Assembly (NCBI RefSeq): GCF_002873135.1
Contig: NZ_MCVI01000014.1
Span: 122,427 to 186,426, forward strand
DNA: 64,000 bases
From: Shewanella sp. 10N.286.48.A6
Lineage (GTDB): Bacteria > Pseudomonadota > Gammaproteobacteria > Enterobacterales > Shewanellaceae
Reading direction: 5' to 3'
Below the pieces are notes generated by a model. It saw nothing but the letters and a program-made list of their open reading frames with translations, was not told where the DNA came from and made no database searches. The stretch's first letter is position 1, and each line of letters starts with the position of its first letter. The translations under genes and the position numbers were made by a program. This document shows, piece by piece, positions 25,214 to 34,203 of this stretch.

Positions 25214-27109
25214 ATGAAAACGAAAATTTTTCCGTTAACCACACTTTTGCCGTTAACCACAGTAATGTCAATGATGCTGCTAGCAGGCTGTAATGGTGAT
25301 GATGGTCTTAATGGCGTTCAAGGTGTTGATGGTACGAATGGTTTAAGCTCGTTAATCTCAATCACTGAATTAACTGCTGGCAATAGCCAGTGTCCATTTG
25401 GTGGTCAACAGATCGACACGGGGATTGATGTAAACATAAATGGTGTTTTAGACACAGATGAAGTGCTTGCTGGCCAAACTCAAATACTATGTGCTGAAGC
25501 TCAAGGTCAATTGCAGTTAGGGCTAATCGGTCGTTATGAATCAGGAATTTATGGCCAAAGCGCAGCAGAAATTGTTGACTTTCATCAGGCTAGCAACAGC
25601 GTATATGTAGTTAATGCACAAAGTGGCATGTTAGATGTCCTAGACTTATCTTCGTTAGCAAGGGTTAATTCAGATGACATAACGGCGATAACATTAAACA
25701 ACCTCACTAAAACCTTAAGTGTAAACGTTGCTGAAGATGCTGAAATTAATGATTTAGGCAGCGTCAACAGTGTCAGTATTTATGGCGACTTATTAGCCGC
25801 CGCCGTTGAGAGAGCTGATAGTGCCGGCAATGCGACCCAAGGCAAGGGTATCGTTGCATTTTATCAATTATCAGCCACTGCAGAGCCTGAATTTATTAAG
25901 GCCGTAGAAGTAGGGGCATTACCGGATAATGTGGTTTTTACCCATGATGGTGCCAAACTGGTTATAGCAAATGAAGGTGAGCCAAACTCTGATTATAGCG
26001 TTGATCCAGAAGGTACTATTGCGTTGATAGAGATTACCGATGGTTTGCCAGCAGATACTGCTACTTTGATTGATTTTAATGAATTTAATCTAGGTGAAGC
26101 TCGCCATAATGAGCTTAGTAATATGATTAAGATTAATGGACCAAACGCTTCAGTTTCACAGGATCTTGAGCCTGAGTATATTGCAGTGTCCAAAGATAAT
26201 CAGTTTGCTTATGTCAGCTTACAAGAAAACAATGCTATCGCAGTGATTAACTTAGAGAATAATACCGTCGAAGCCATTAATGCTTTAGGCCTTAAAGATT
26301 ACGGTAAAGCAGGTAATGAGCTTGATGCCAGCGACAAAGATGATGCCATTAATATCGTTAATTATGCTGGTGTCTATGGGATGTATCAGCCTGACACTAT
26401 CGCCAGTTATCAATGGCATGGACAAGACTTTATTGTCACAGCCAATGAAGGTGATGCTCGTGATTATGATGGTTTTTCTGAAGAAGCCCGCGCCGATGAT
26501 TTGATTTTAGACTCAAGCCACCCGCAAATATTAGCCGCCCAAGATAAAACTCAATTAGGCCGATTAAAGGTTACCACTAGCATGGGTGATGATGATAATG
26601 ACGGCGATTTTGATAAAATTGTATCTTATGGTGGCCGCTCATTTTCTATCTGGAGTCATGCTGGTCAATTAGTCTTTGATAGTGGTAATGACTTTGAGAG
26701 GATTACCGCAGCAGTGCTAGGTGAAAACTTCAACAATCATAATGAAGAAAGCAAAGGCGATAGTCGCAGTGATGATAAAGGTCCTGAGCCTGAAGCGCTA
26801 GCGATAGGTAGAATCGGTGATAAAAATTATGCTTTCATCGGCTTAGAGCGTACATCTGGGATAATGATTTACGATATTACTAATCCTTTTGACGTCAGTT
26901 TTATTGACTATGTGGTGAACCGTGATTTTGATATTGACTTTGAAATAGACGGCGAAACCATGAGTGGGCAACCTGAGCTTGTGGGTGATTTAGGCCCAGA
27001 AGGGATGAAATTTATTCTAGCTGAGGATAGCCCTACAGGTTTGCCATTATTAATTATTGGCAATGAAGTAAGCGGCAGCACCAGTGTTTATCAAATAAGT
27101 TTTAATTAG
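25214..27109 (+). CDS. choice-of-anchor I family beta-propeller lipoprotein
   Basis: A 631-residue exported lipoprotein: signal peptide and lipobox ending LLAGC, Cys26 lipidated. A short collagen-like Gly stretch (GDDGLNGVQGVDGTNG) follows. Next comes a small cysteine-containing module with an ITELTAGNSQCPFGGQQIDTGID segment like DUF7151, then a propeller domain of about 500 residues (VYVVNAQSGMLDVLDL, VVFTHDGAKLVIANEGEPNSDY, FIVTANEGDARDYDGF) as in choice-of-anchor I proteins related to alkaline phosphatase-like surface proteins. Catalytic function is not established; phosphate-ester metabolism is suggested only by family context and a possible Pho box. It is monocistronic with its own terminator. 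Confidence 0.82.
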   Translation: MKTKIFPLTTLLPLTTVMSMMLLAGCNGDDGLNGVQGVDGTNGLSSLISITELTAGNSQCPFGGQQIDTGIDVNINGVLDTDEVLAGQTQILCAEAQGQLQLGLIGRYESGIYGQSAAEIVDFHQASNSVYVVNAQSGMLDVLDLSSLARVNSDDITAITLNNLTKTLSVNVAEDAEINDLGSVNSVSIYGDLLAAAVERADSAGNATQGKGIVAFYQLSATAEPEFIKAVEVGALPDNVVFTHDGAKLVIANEGEPNSDYSVDPEGTIALIEITDGLPADTATLIDFNEFNLGEARHNELSNMIKINGPNASVSQDLEPEYIAVSKDNQFAYVSLQENNAIAVINLENNTVEAINALGLKDYGKAGNELDASDKDDAINIVNYAGVYGMYQPDTIASYQWHGQDFIVTANEGDARDYDGFSEEARADDLILDSSHPQILAAQDKTQLGRLKVTTSMGDDDNDGDFDKIVSYGGRSFSIWSHAGQLVFDSGNDFERITAAVLGENFNNHNEESKGDSRSDDKGPEPEALAIGRIGDKNYAFIGLERTSGIMIYDITNPFDVSFIDYVVNRDFDIDFEIDGETMSGQPELVGDLGPEGMKFILAEDSPTGLPLLIIGNEVSGSTSVYQISFN

Positions 27110-27172
27110 CACAAAATAAGCTAAATCCATCGTTACACTCGAGCAGCAATCTTGACTCAGAACACTTACTCC

Positions 27173-27207
27173 AAAGACCAATATCAATTGATATTGGTCT
27201 TTTTGGT
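27173..27207 (+). terminator. intrinsic terminator after the choice-of-anchor I gene
   Basis: AAAGACCAATATCAA (27173-27187) is directly followed by its perfect complement (27188-27202) and then TTTTT. The long inverted repeat has no spacer, so the central bases form the loop. Confidence 0.85.
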
Positions 27208-27270
27208 TTTTTGGTTCGTATGAGACAAGACATTATTGTTGTTTTTAATAGCAAAAAGGTGATTTTATTC

Positions 27271-27282
27271 TGATCTAGATCA
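27271..27282 (+). promoter_or_regulatory. FNR/CRP-family-like palindrome upstream of the GNAT gene
   Basis: TGATCTAGATCA is a perfect palindrome 50 bp upstream of the ATG. It matches 8 of the 10 informative bases of the FNR/EtrA site TTGAT-N4-ATCAA. It could place an activator near -40, but no promoter elements are clear. Confidence 0.35.
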
Positions 27283-27332
27283 TGTATTCTGTCATTGTTT
27301 GATCAAGTTAACTATTTATCTAGGAGCACTCA

Positions 27333-27971
27333 ATGGCATACGCAGACAGTCATACTTTTTTAATGGGTGAACATGTCATTTTAGAGCCGTTAACACTCGA
27401 GCATGTGCCAGCGCTAAGTCTTGCAGCTGCTGATGGCAACTTATGGGAGCTTTGGTATACCTCGGTTCCCCATGCCAATGATATGAAAGCTTATGTTGAA
27501 AAAGCCATAGCCCAAGAACAACTTGGCGAAGCATTGGCTTTTGCCGTGCGGGACAAAACCTCAGGTGAGGTGATCGGTAGCACCCGTATCTGCCAATGGG
27601 ATCAACCTAATCGTCGCTTAGAAATTGGCTACACTTGGTATGCAAAACGTGCCCAGCGCACCGGTGTTAACACCGAAACCAAATTGTTATTACTCGATTA
27701 TGCGTTTTCAACCTTGGATGTCATGGCGGTGGAATTTCGCACCCATTGGCACAATCAAGCATCAAGGCAGGCAATTACGCGTCTTGGGGCTAAGCAAGAT
27801 GGGGTGTTAAGAAACCATAAACTTTTGAAAGATGGCACAGTCAGAGACACAGTTGTTTACTCCATTATTGATTCAGAATGGCCAACGGTTAAGCAGCATT
27901 TAAAGCATCGTTTAGCTCATTACCAACAACAATTTAGCAATAGCATTGCGCACTCAGAAATTAATTACTAA
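27333..27971 (+). CDS. GNAT family N-acetyltransferase (RimJ/RimL-like)
   Basis: A 212-residue acetyltransferase of the Acetyltransf_3 type: HVILEPLTLEHVPALSLAA at the start, GSTRICQWDQPNRRLEIGYTWY in the core, and the acetyl-CoA-binding region around RTGVNTETKLLLLDYAF, where the usual Q/RxxGxG/A loop is RTGVNT-like. FRTHWHNQASRQAITRLGAKQDGVLRNH is the typical C-terminal half. Members acetylate protein N-termini or small molecules in the cytosol. AGGAG lies 7 nt before the ATG. A small secreted-protein gene follows 13 bp downstream, probably in the same transcript. Confidence 0.88.
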   Translation: MAYADSHTFLMGEHVILEPLTLEHVPALSLAAADGNLWELWYTSVPHANDMKAYVEKAIAQEQLGEALAFAVRDKTSGEVIGSTRICQWDQPNRRLEIGYTWYAKRAQRTGVNTETKLLLLDYAFSTLDVMAVEFRTHWHNQASRQAITRLGAKQDGVLRNHKLLKDGTVRDTVVYSIIDSEWPTVKQHLKHRLAHYQQQFSNSIAHSEINY

Positions 27972-27984
27972 GAAAGGATACAGT

Positions 27985-28392
27985 ATGTTTAAAAAAGGAT
28001 ATCAGTTCGCCGCTGCGATCACGTTAGTTGCCACTAGCTTAAGCGTACAGGCGCAAGATAAAGCTGAAGCCGCATTTACTAATGAATTAGTCCAATGTGC
28101 CGCATATTATCAAATTAGCTCTAGCATGATTATGGGTATGAATGCGCCGCAGATGAAACCGGTTGGTGAAAGATTGAAAACATCAGCAGTTGAAGCTGAA
28201 AAATTAGCCGCGGGCTACTTAAGTGCCGAAAAGGCGGCTAAAGCGGTCACAGAAGCGAAAAACCAGCAGCTTGCCAGTTTACAAGGCCAAAGCGGCTTAG
28301 GTCCGTTAATGAATAAATACAAAGAAGTGTGTAAAAAAGCGGTGTTAGACCCTAAGGCGCGTCTCGATTACTGGGCAATGGTGACTATGTAA
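27985..28392 (+). CDS. hypothetical exported protein (135 aa)
   Basis: Starts at the ATG at 27985 with AAGGA 6 nt upstream. The first 22 residues are a signal peptide (MFKKGYQFAAAITLVATSL, cleavage after VQA), leaving a periplasmic domain of about 113 residues. This is helical, Ala-rich, with two cysteines (VQCAAYY and YKEVCKK) that could form a disulphide. No family is recognised. The gene begins 13 bp after the GNAT stop and is likely cotranscribed. A longer in-frame start at 27946 overlaps the acetyltransferase and would spoil the signal peptide. Confidence 0.7.
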   Translation: MFKKGYQFAAAITLVATSLSVQAQDKAEAAFTNELVQCAAYYQISSSMIMGMNAPQMKPVGERLKTSAVEAEKLAAGYLSAEKAAKAVTEAKNQQLASLQGQSGLGPLMNKYKEVCKKAVLDPKARLDYWAMVTM

Positions 28393-28548
28393 TTTTAAGT
28401 TTGCGGCGCGCCAAGGTATTTTAAACCAAGGCGTGTTAGTTTTGTTAAAGTCTGAGCTAGTACATATAATGCAATTATCCCTCATGCAGTTAATTCTCAT
28501 ACCAAGCTCCAAGCCATAATCGATCGACTGAAATCGGTATTTAGTCAT

Positions 28549-28881
28549 TTATTTTTGAGTCCATTTCCCTTTAGCTGTTTGGATAAAATGACTTTTTCTG
28601 GCTGCGGCAATGGCTTTTTGCGCGGCTCTTGCAGCGACATCTTCAGTGGATAATTTATTCTTTTTGGCAATTTTTTGATAATGTAGCTTTCGCTTACTAT
28701 TTACCTCAGTTATTAATGTTTTTGCGTCGTTATCATTGACCACCAAACCAAGATAACCATTAGTTTGCTCACCAACTAATCCTTGGTCTTTAGCTTGTTG
28801 CAATGTCAACGCAGCTACATTTGAACTCAGTGTTAACCCTAGAAGTAACGTTAAAACTAAAGCCATGATTTTTGTGTTCAT
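28549..28881 (-). CDS. ydbL: YdbL family (DUF1318) periplasmic protein
   Basis: A 110-residue exported protein: signal peptide ending NVAA, then LTLQQAKDQGLVGEQTNGYLG, the YdbL signature, and a helical Lys/Ala-rich tail. It is the last gene of the ydbH-ynbE-ydbL operon. In E. coli, YdbL is a periplasmic partner that influences the YdbH-YnbE intermembrane bridge. The gene starts 17 bp after ynbE, with a clear AAGGAAG ribosome binding site. Confidence 0.92.
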   Translation of the reverse strand: MNTKIMALVLTLLLGLTLSSNVAALTLQQAKDQGLVGEQTNGYLGLVVNDNDAKTLITEVNSKRKLHYQKIAKKNKLSTEDVAARAAQKAIAAARKSHFIQTAKGKWTQK

Positions 28882-28898
28882 TATTGCTTCCTTATTGA

Positions 28899-29096
28899 TT
28901 AAAACAGCTCATCATCTTCTAAAAGAATATCGAGCTCTTTATCGATTTTTATAATGATTTCATGCTCAATTTTTACATTAAGATTAATGACAATAGGCTT
29001 ATCTGGTGGCTCAATTTTAACGGTTGGGGTACAGGCGCCTATCAGCAGTACTGATGCGGCAATAAGAAATATTCGGTAAATCGACTGAGTGTTCAC
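28899..29096 (-). CDS. ynbE: YnbE family outer-membrane lipoprotein
   Basis: A 65-residue lipoprotein: signal peptide with lipobox ending IGAC (Cys22), then TPTVKIEPPDKPIVINLNVKI, the family core, and an acidic C-terminus. In E. coli, YnbE forms beta-strand stacks that bind the C-terminal end of YdbH and link it to the outer membrane. It lies 12 bp after ydbH, in the same operon. Confidence 0.92.
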   Translation of the reverse strand: MNTQSIYRIFLIAASVLLIGACTPTVKIEPPDKPIVINLNVKIEHEIIIKIDKELDILLEDDELF

Positions 29097-29108
29097 AAAG
29101 GTGTCCTT

Positions 29109-32100
29109 TTACTTCACGGAACGTTCAATATCATTTTGCAGTTGGTTACCAATCTGCGTGCTTTTGTATAATTGAAATAGGTTCTCTTCATGAGAGTAGT
29201 TCAAATGAATAGGTCGTTCAATATCTTTGCTTTGTCCTTTTACTTGAACGGCTAATTGGGCATCGCCATTTTGTTGCATATCAAGTGTGCTTATTAGCTC
29301 GGAATACTGCAAGTGTTCTAATGCTTGCGCCACTATCTCTAAATGAGGTTGGCTTGCTTTCACTTGCTCAAGTGCTGGGTTATTAGAGACTTTGATTAAG
29401 CCGCCAGGGGCTCGGGCGGCTAAATGGCCTCCGGCAATATTAATTTTTCCATCAACTAAAGTCGCGGGTAAGACTCCGTCAAAGATCCCATCGGCATATA
29501 CGCCTACTTGAGGCTGTGCAGCCAGTAAGGTTTGTAAACTAATGCCGTTAAGCATCAAATAGCCTTCTGACTTATCGTGTAATTTTAAAAAAAACTCAGG
29601 TATTAAAAACTCGCCATCCAGTAAATTGCCCCGTGCTGTTAAGTTGACGTCTGTATCACTTAAACCTGTGATTTCTTGTAACCAGTTCTTGGCAGGTATT
29701 TGCTCATTTTTACCTAATGAAATATCGGCTTTGAGATTGAGTTCATCTAAGTTTATGCCGACATAGGCGTTAGCAATGTTTAGCTCAGTTTGTTGACACA
29801 ATAATCGACTTTGGCTGTAGGTTTTTGTTAATAATTGTGAGCTATGGGCTTGTTGCCAGTTAAATTGGCATTGGGCATTGATACTGCCATTATCAAAAAA
29901 CATTTCGTTGTACTGCGCCTCAACATCAGAGAGTGACTGAGTAAATTTCATTTCAAATAAGGATACCCCTTGGCTTTCAACAAGGGCAAAACCAGCATCC
30001 AATTTATTATGGCCTGCAATGGATAAATCACTCGGCAGCATTTGAGTTTGCGCTAACACTCCAAGCAGAGGGGCTAAATCAGAGTCAGTGTGCCACTGAC
30101 CGGCTAATGATAAAGGGTTATTATTTTTAGGTAGTTGCAGTAGGTGGTAGCTCGATAGTGCTAGCTCATCAAGTTGCCAAAGCTCTTTACCTGTGAGCAG
30201 CTGGCTGTGTAACTGCAGGTTTTGTTCAAGGGTTAAGCTGTCTAATCGCAGTAGTGGATAGCGGCGCAGTTTTGATTTAGTCGGGATCAATTTATCGATG
30301 CGGATATCGTTTAATTGCCAGATTAAATCACTGCTATTGCGCTGATTTAATAATGACGTAAGTAAGCTTGGTTGGCTTTTGATGTCATTAGTTGAATTGT
30401 TACTAGCTAGATTCTTAGGCTGGTTCATACTTGAAGGTAAGAGCTTTGAGGTTAATTCATCCACGGGTAACGTCGCTGGCATAAATAACTCAATTGCTTG
30501 TTTAGCATCAACAGCAAATTGGCCTAAATGTATTTCAAGCGATTCTTTGGCGTTAATCGTATCAGTTGCCGTGCTTAGATCTTGAAGATGAAACTTATCA
30601 AATCCGAATGAGAAGTCATTGAGCTTTATTTGGCTGCCGTCAATGGTTGAACTAAGCTCGCTAGCCCCTTGTTGTTGCCAGTTAAGTCCCTCAAAGGCGA
30701 TAAGTTTGTTGGCAGATATTAAGCTTAAATCACTAAGCTGTAATTGAGCGTTTTGTTTGAGGCTAACTTTGGTTGTGGGGTGATTTTGACTTAGCTGATG
30801 CTCAACAGCTAATTGGCCTGTTAAGCTTGCGCCATCAATAATTAAAGTACTGTCGACATTATCTAAGTGACTTAAATCAATTGGTTTAACTTGGTTGATA
30901 TCAACATTTATTGCGCTTTTTACTTGGTAGTTTTCATTAGCAATAGCGGCGCTGTTATCAGTAAAAATGAGCTGAGTAGTAAGCAGTGGATGGGCTATTT
31001 GTGCATTGAATGAAGCTATATGTAAATCATAATGGCTATTTGAGTTTGGGCTATCGTTAGCCAGTGTGATATCCATGTAAGTCGGTGAGTTAAACGCCAA
31101 AGACCAGTCAATAGTGGCGTCACCCTTAGGTAATCCTGTATTTGTCTCGGCGCTAAGCTTAGCAACTTGAGTCAGTAATGACTGTATATTGTTCTCACTT
31201 TGGTTTTTTTCGAGATTTTGGCGATCTTCGACTTTTTGATTTACGTTGGCAACGCTATCTGCACGGTTACCTTGAATATCATTTAAGTAACCGCTGAGTT
31301 TTATAAGCGCCTTTGGGCTGGTGGATTGCTGCCACGAAAACGGCGCTAAAGAAATTGATACCCGCTGATTAGCATTATGTGTATCTTGTGGCTGATAATT
31401 AACCTCGAGGCTGATGGGCATTTCAGGTTTAAAGCTAATAGTACTATTAACGTTATTGTCAGCAGTTGGCGCGATTTCAATATTGCTAATTTCGTGATGA
31501 CTGCTGATTGACCCACTTGGTAAATCTAATCGTGTTTGCCCTAACCAGTTGCCATTAAATTGATAATTTGCCGCTGAAATAGGCGTTATTACAGGGGCTA
31601 AAGCTTGGGATAATAGTTGTAATCCCTGCTGTTCATCTGTATTCGTGGTGGCCGTTATTCTCTGAGTCACTGACTGTTCCAGCAATTGCAGGCTTTGGAG
31701 CACTTTATTGATATCGACATCGGAATTAAGCTGCCACTCACGTGGATTTAGGCTTAGCGCAATATCAATAAACTCTTGCTGTATAAGCAACAGCTTACCT
31801 GTCAGTATTGTTGAAGTTGAAGTAGCAAAAGATGTAGCAGCGCTTTTTTTACGACTTGTTTGATTAACTGCTATGTTTTGATTTTGACCACTGGCAGCAA
31901 GGCTTAAATTATGCGCCTCGATTAACGGCTGAGTTAAGTCTTTATCATCAGCCCAGTAAATATTTATCTTAGCCAGCTCAATGAACGGCAAATGATTGAT
32001 ACTCAGGCCGACATCAGCGTCAGTTGTTGCTTGGTTATCTTTACCCACAAAACGGCGCTTAAGAAATGAATAACCTAAGTTAACATCAATTCTTTCTACT

Positions 32101-32417
32101 GTAACAGCCTCAAAATCTTGTATTGTCAGAGCCATGTTTTTTAATGCGCCATAGCCATCGACTAATCTTAGCTCGGCATTGTGTAAGCTAATTACACTAT
32201 CTTCATACTCAAGGGAGATAAATTTAAAATTGAGTTTATTAACAGTATCAAAGCTAACCGCGAGATCTTTAACCTGAATATCATAAGCCGAGGTGAGGGT
32301 GTTAAGTACTTTTAAGGCGATAGGGCGAAAATTTTGTTGCAGCACAAGCAAGCCTAATGCAATGGTAAAAAAGCATAGGATAAAGAATCGTTTAACAGTA
32401 AAAAGGCGAACTGTCAT
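29109..32417 (-). CDS. ydbH: YdbH family AsmA-like intermembrane phospholipid transport protein
   Basis: A 1102-residue protein anchored in the inner membrane by one N-terminal helix (about residues 8-28: FFILCFFTIALGLLVLQ). It is followed by a very long beta-rich periplasmic part that ends in the YdbH C-terminal domain (GVYADGIFDGVLPATLVDGKINIAGGHLAARAPGG). AsmA-like proteins (TamB, YhdP, YdbH) form hydrophobic grooves that move phospholipids from the inner to the outer membrane. E. coli YdbH is 879 residues; this one is longer, with poorly conserved Ser/Asn/Gln-rich insertions in the middle (for example around 400-430). It is first in the operon with ynbE and ydbL. Confidence 0.9.
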   Translation of the reverse strand: MTVRLFTVKRFFILCFFTIALGLLVLQQNFRPIALKVLNTLTSAYDIQVKDLAVSFDTVNKLNFKFISLEYEDSVISLHNAELRLVDGYGALKNMALTIQDFEAVTVERIDVNLGYSFLKRRFVGKDNQATTDADVGLSINHLPFIELAKINIYWADDKDLTQPLIEAHNLSLAASGQNQNIAVNQTSRKKSAATSFATSTSTILTGKLLLIQQEFIDIALSLNPREWQLNSDVDINKVLQSLQLLEQSVTQRITATTNTDEQQGLQLLSQALAPVITPISAANYQFNGNWLGQTRLDLPSGSISSHHEISNIEIAPTADNNVNSTISFKPEMPISLEVNYQPQDTHNANQRVSISLAPFSWQQSTSPKALIKLSGYLNDIQGNRADSVANVNQKVEDRQNLEKNQSENNIQSLLTQVAKLSAETNTGLPKGDATIDWSLAFNSPTYMDITLANDSPNSNSHYDLHIASFNAQIAHPLLTTQLIFTDNSAAIANENYQVKSAINVDINQVKPIDLSHLDNVDSTLIIDGASLTGQLAVEHQLSQNHPTTKVSLKQNAQLQLSDLSLISANKLIAFEGLNWQQQGASELSSTIDGSQIKLNDFSFGFDKFHLQDLSTATDTINAKESLEIHLGQFAVDAKQAIELFMPATLPVDELTSKLLPSSMNQPKNLASNNSTNDIKSQPSLLTSLLNQRNSSDLIWQLNDIRIDKLIPTKSKLRRYPLLRLDSLTLEQNLQLHSQLLTGKELWQLDELALSSYHLLQLPKNNNPLSLAGQWHTDSDLAPLLGVLAQTQMLPSDLSIAGHNKLDAGFALVESQGVSLFEMKFTQSLSDVEAQYNEMFFDNGSINAQCQFNWQQAHSSQLLTKTYSQSRLLCQQTELNIANAYVGINLDELNLKADISLGKNEQIPAKNWLQEITGLSDTDVNLTARGNLLDGEFLIPEFFLKLHDKSEGYLMLNGISLQTLLAAQPQVGVYADGIFDGVLPATLVDGKINIAGGHLAARAPGGLIKVSNNPALEQVKASQPHLEIVAQALEHLQYSELISTLDMQQNGDAQLAVQVKGQSKDIERPIHLNYSHEENLFQLYKSTQIGNQLQNDIERSVK

Positions 32418-32550
32418 TTGGGCTGAGTAGTCTTTTAAGATATTGATTGTAAGCTAGTTTATCACAGCAGTTTACTCGCTGATATCACCCTGTTAACAAC
32501 AGCAGGTTAAGCTGTGCTATTAACAGGGAAATAACTGATGCAAATTATGC

Positions 32551-33396
32551 TTATCGCCAGCGAATGTGGGTTGTGAGGGTATGACTTTCACCTGCTTGCA
32601 AGTGAACTTCATCTTCTAATACGTTAGCCGCTTCAAGGCAAACCATAGTGAGATAGTCATTATCATTAAAGCGAGATAAACGCTGGGACTTATCAATCCA
32701 CGGATTCCATAACACCGCAGACTGGCTGTTTTCACGGCTGACTTCAATATCACCAGCTGCAGTATGCAGTACCTGGGTTTGTGCTAAACCTGTATAAACT
32801 CGGTCAGTTTCACGGTCAAATAACACGTCGTCAGACTCTTGGGCAAAAGGGCCTTTGGCAAATTCTATGTATTTGGAATCTTTAAAGCCTGAGGCTTTAA
32901 GTTGATGAATATCCTCAATAGGAAAATAACTGTGCAATGCTTGGGTAAAGTTAATTGGGTAATCAGCATTGTTTTTATTCACTATGCTGACAGTTAACGT
33001 TTCAGACAGTGAAAATAATACACTTACCTCAGTATCATGTGGCCAATACTGTTGCTGCTCGGCTGAAACTTTCAAGGTAAACACTAAATCAACAATTTGA
33101 TTGCGCATTTTAACGGATGCTAAAGACCATAAACTGGTGCGGGCAAAACCATGCTGCGGGAAACCTTCAATGTCACTGGCACCAAACCATGGCCAACATA
33201 TTGGAATGCCGCCGCGAATACCGTTACCCGGCTGATAATCATCAGCATCAGAGACCCATAACAAAGGCGCTTTATCTTTGGGCTGGAAAAAATCTATTTG
33301 AGCCCCTTGATGAAATATACGTGCCTGACAAAGTGGGGTATTAACTTCGACAAATTCCAAACCGTTTGGGTGTTTTTTAGTGGTAACCGAACCCAT
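32551..33396 (-). CDS. yeaD: D-hexose-6-phosphate mutarotase (aldose 1-epimerase family)
   Basis: A 281-residue cytosolic protein of the YeaD group. Key segments: CQARIFHQGAQIDFFQP, the GNGIRGGIPICWPWFGAS loop, and FPQHGFARTSLW, with the catalytic His in QHGFAR; later FTQALHSYFPIEDI carries the second His. It equilibrates alpha and beta anomers of glucose 6-phosphate and related sugars. AAGGA lies 9-10 nt upstream of the ATG. It sits alone between the ydbH operon and the DUF938 gene. Confidence 0.92.
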   Translation of the reverse strand: MGSVTTKKHPNGLEFVEVNTPLCQARIFHQGAQIDFFQPKDKAPLLWVSDADDYQPGNGIRGGIPICWPWFGASDIEGFPQHGFARTSLWSLASVKMRNQIVDLVFTLKVSAEQQQYWPHDTEVSVLFSLSETLTVSIVNKNNADYPINFTQALHSYFPIEDIHQLKASGFKDSKYIEFAKGPFAQESDDVLFDRETDRVYTGLAQTQVLHTAAGDIEVSRENSQSAVLWNPWIDKSQRLSRFNDNDYLTMVCLEAANVLEDEVHLQAGESHTLTTHIRWR

Positions 33397-33585
33397 AATG
33401 CGTGTTCCTTGTTGTAGATATCGTTAGAGAAATAACTAAGCTCTAGCTTACAAAGTTTTGCGACATAACTTAAGCTATTTGGGCTTTGATTTTATGGTTT
33501 TAGTGTTCGGCAAAAGCGATAAGCAATAATGCTAATGTTGCCGAGATTAAGTATTAAGTGATGCGCTTTAATATAATCATTTAAT

Positions 33586-34203
33586 TTAGCTGCGGCTGAA
33601 ATGTAATAAGCGATTATTGGCCGGCATTGAGGTGTCGGCTTGTAAGCTTAGGCCTTGATCGCTTGCAAGTGATGTTATCCACTCTATATCTCTAATACCG
33701 CTTTGAGGGTTATTTTGCTTAAGCCACATATCAAATTGCGCATTACTGTCGCTACTAAATTGACCTTGATAATTAAACGGCCCATAAATTGCGACATTAG
33801 CATGTAAATTAAGATATTGCCCTAAGCCTTCAAAAAAGGCGACTACCATAGATTCGCTCATAATGTGAAGAGTATTGGCGCTAAATAAACCATCAATGTT
33901 TGTCGCAATTTGTGCACTTGGCCAAGCCTTGGTGACATCAAGTTCGATTGCGGCTAGTAGGTTTTCAGGGCCTTCAATGTGGATGCGGCTATTAAGCTGG
34001 GCTAAGTAATCACTTTGATCGCTAGCTTGCCAGATTAAGTGAGGTAAATGTTTAGCAAAATAAACACAATGCTGACCAGTACCACTGCCGATTTCTAATA
34101 CTTGTGTTGAACTTGAAAAAACCGACTTTAACTCAGTTAAAATCGGTTTTTTATTATTTTCACAAGCTTGGGAAAACGGCAGTTGAGAGAGTTCGCTTAA
34201 GAT
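33586..34203 (-). CDS. DUF938 SAM-dependent methyltransferase-like protein with apparent ATC start
   Basis: A continuous 205-codon frame matching DUF938 end to end: LPFSQACENNKKPIL, the SAM-binding VLEIGSGTGQHCVYFA, FSANTLHIMS, AIYGPFNYQGQFSSDSNAQ and the C-terminal MPANNRLL. There is no ATG, GTG or TTG in frame before codon 115 (33861). The frame is open upstream only to a stop inside the response regulator gene, and that stretch has none either. The best start is ATC at 34201-34203, with AAAAGG ending 7 nt upstream, giving the family's normal N-terminus and overlapping the regulator's stop. A full intrinsic terminator lies inside the frame at 34116-34152. Either it is expressed from a rare start and coupled to its neighbour, or an ATG has mutated and it is failing. 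SAM binding is inferred; the substrate is unknown. Confidence 0.75.
   Translation of the reverse strand: MLSELSQLPFSQACENNKKPILTELKSVFSSSTQVLEIGSGTGQHCVYFAKHLPHLIWQASDQSDYLAQLNSRIHIEGPENLLAAIELDVTKAWPSAQIATNIDGLFSANTLHIMSESMVVAFFEGLGQYLNLHANVAIYGPFNYQGQFSSDSNAQFDMWLKQNNPQSGIRDIEWITSLASDQGLSLQADTSMPANNRLLHFSRS
34116..34152. terminator. intrinsic terminator hairpin inside the DUF938 reading frame
   Basis: Six A's, CCGACTTTAACT, one C, AGTTAAAATCGG, six T's on the plus strand: a stem of up to 18 pairs with one wobble or mismatch position, closed by A6/T6. It is symmetrical, so it also reads as a terminator leftward, where it follows the response regulator stop by about 45 nt and lies 17-29 codons into DUF938. 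Confidence 0.8.

Noticed and set aside
28345..28548. A leftward 67-codon ORF between the exported protein gene and ydbL
   Set aside because: It overlaps the end of the 135-residue gene and has no signal, motif or ribosome binding site.
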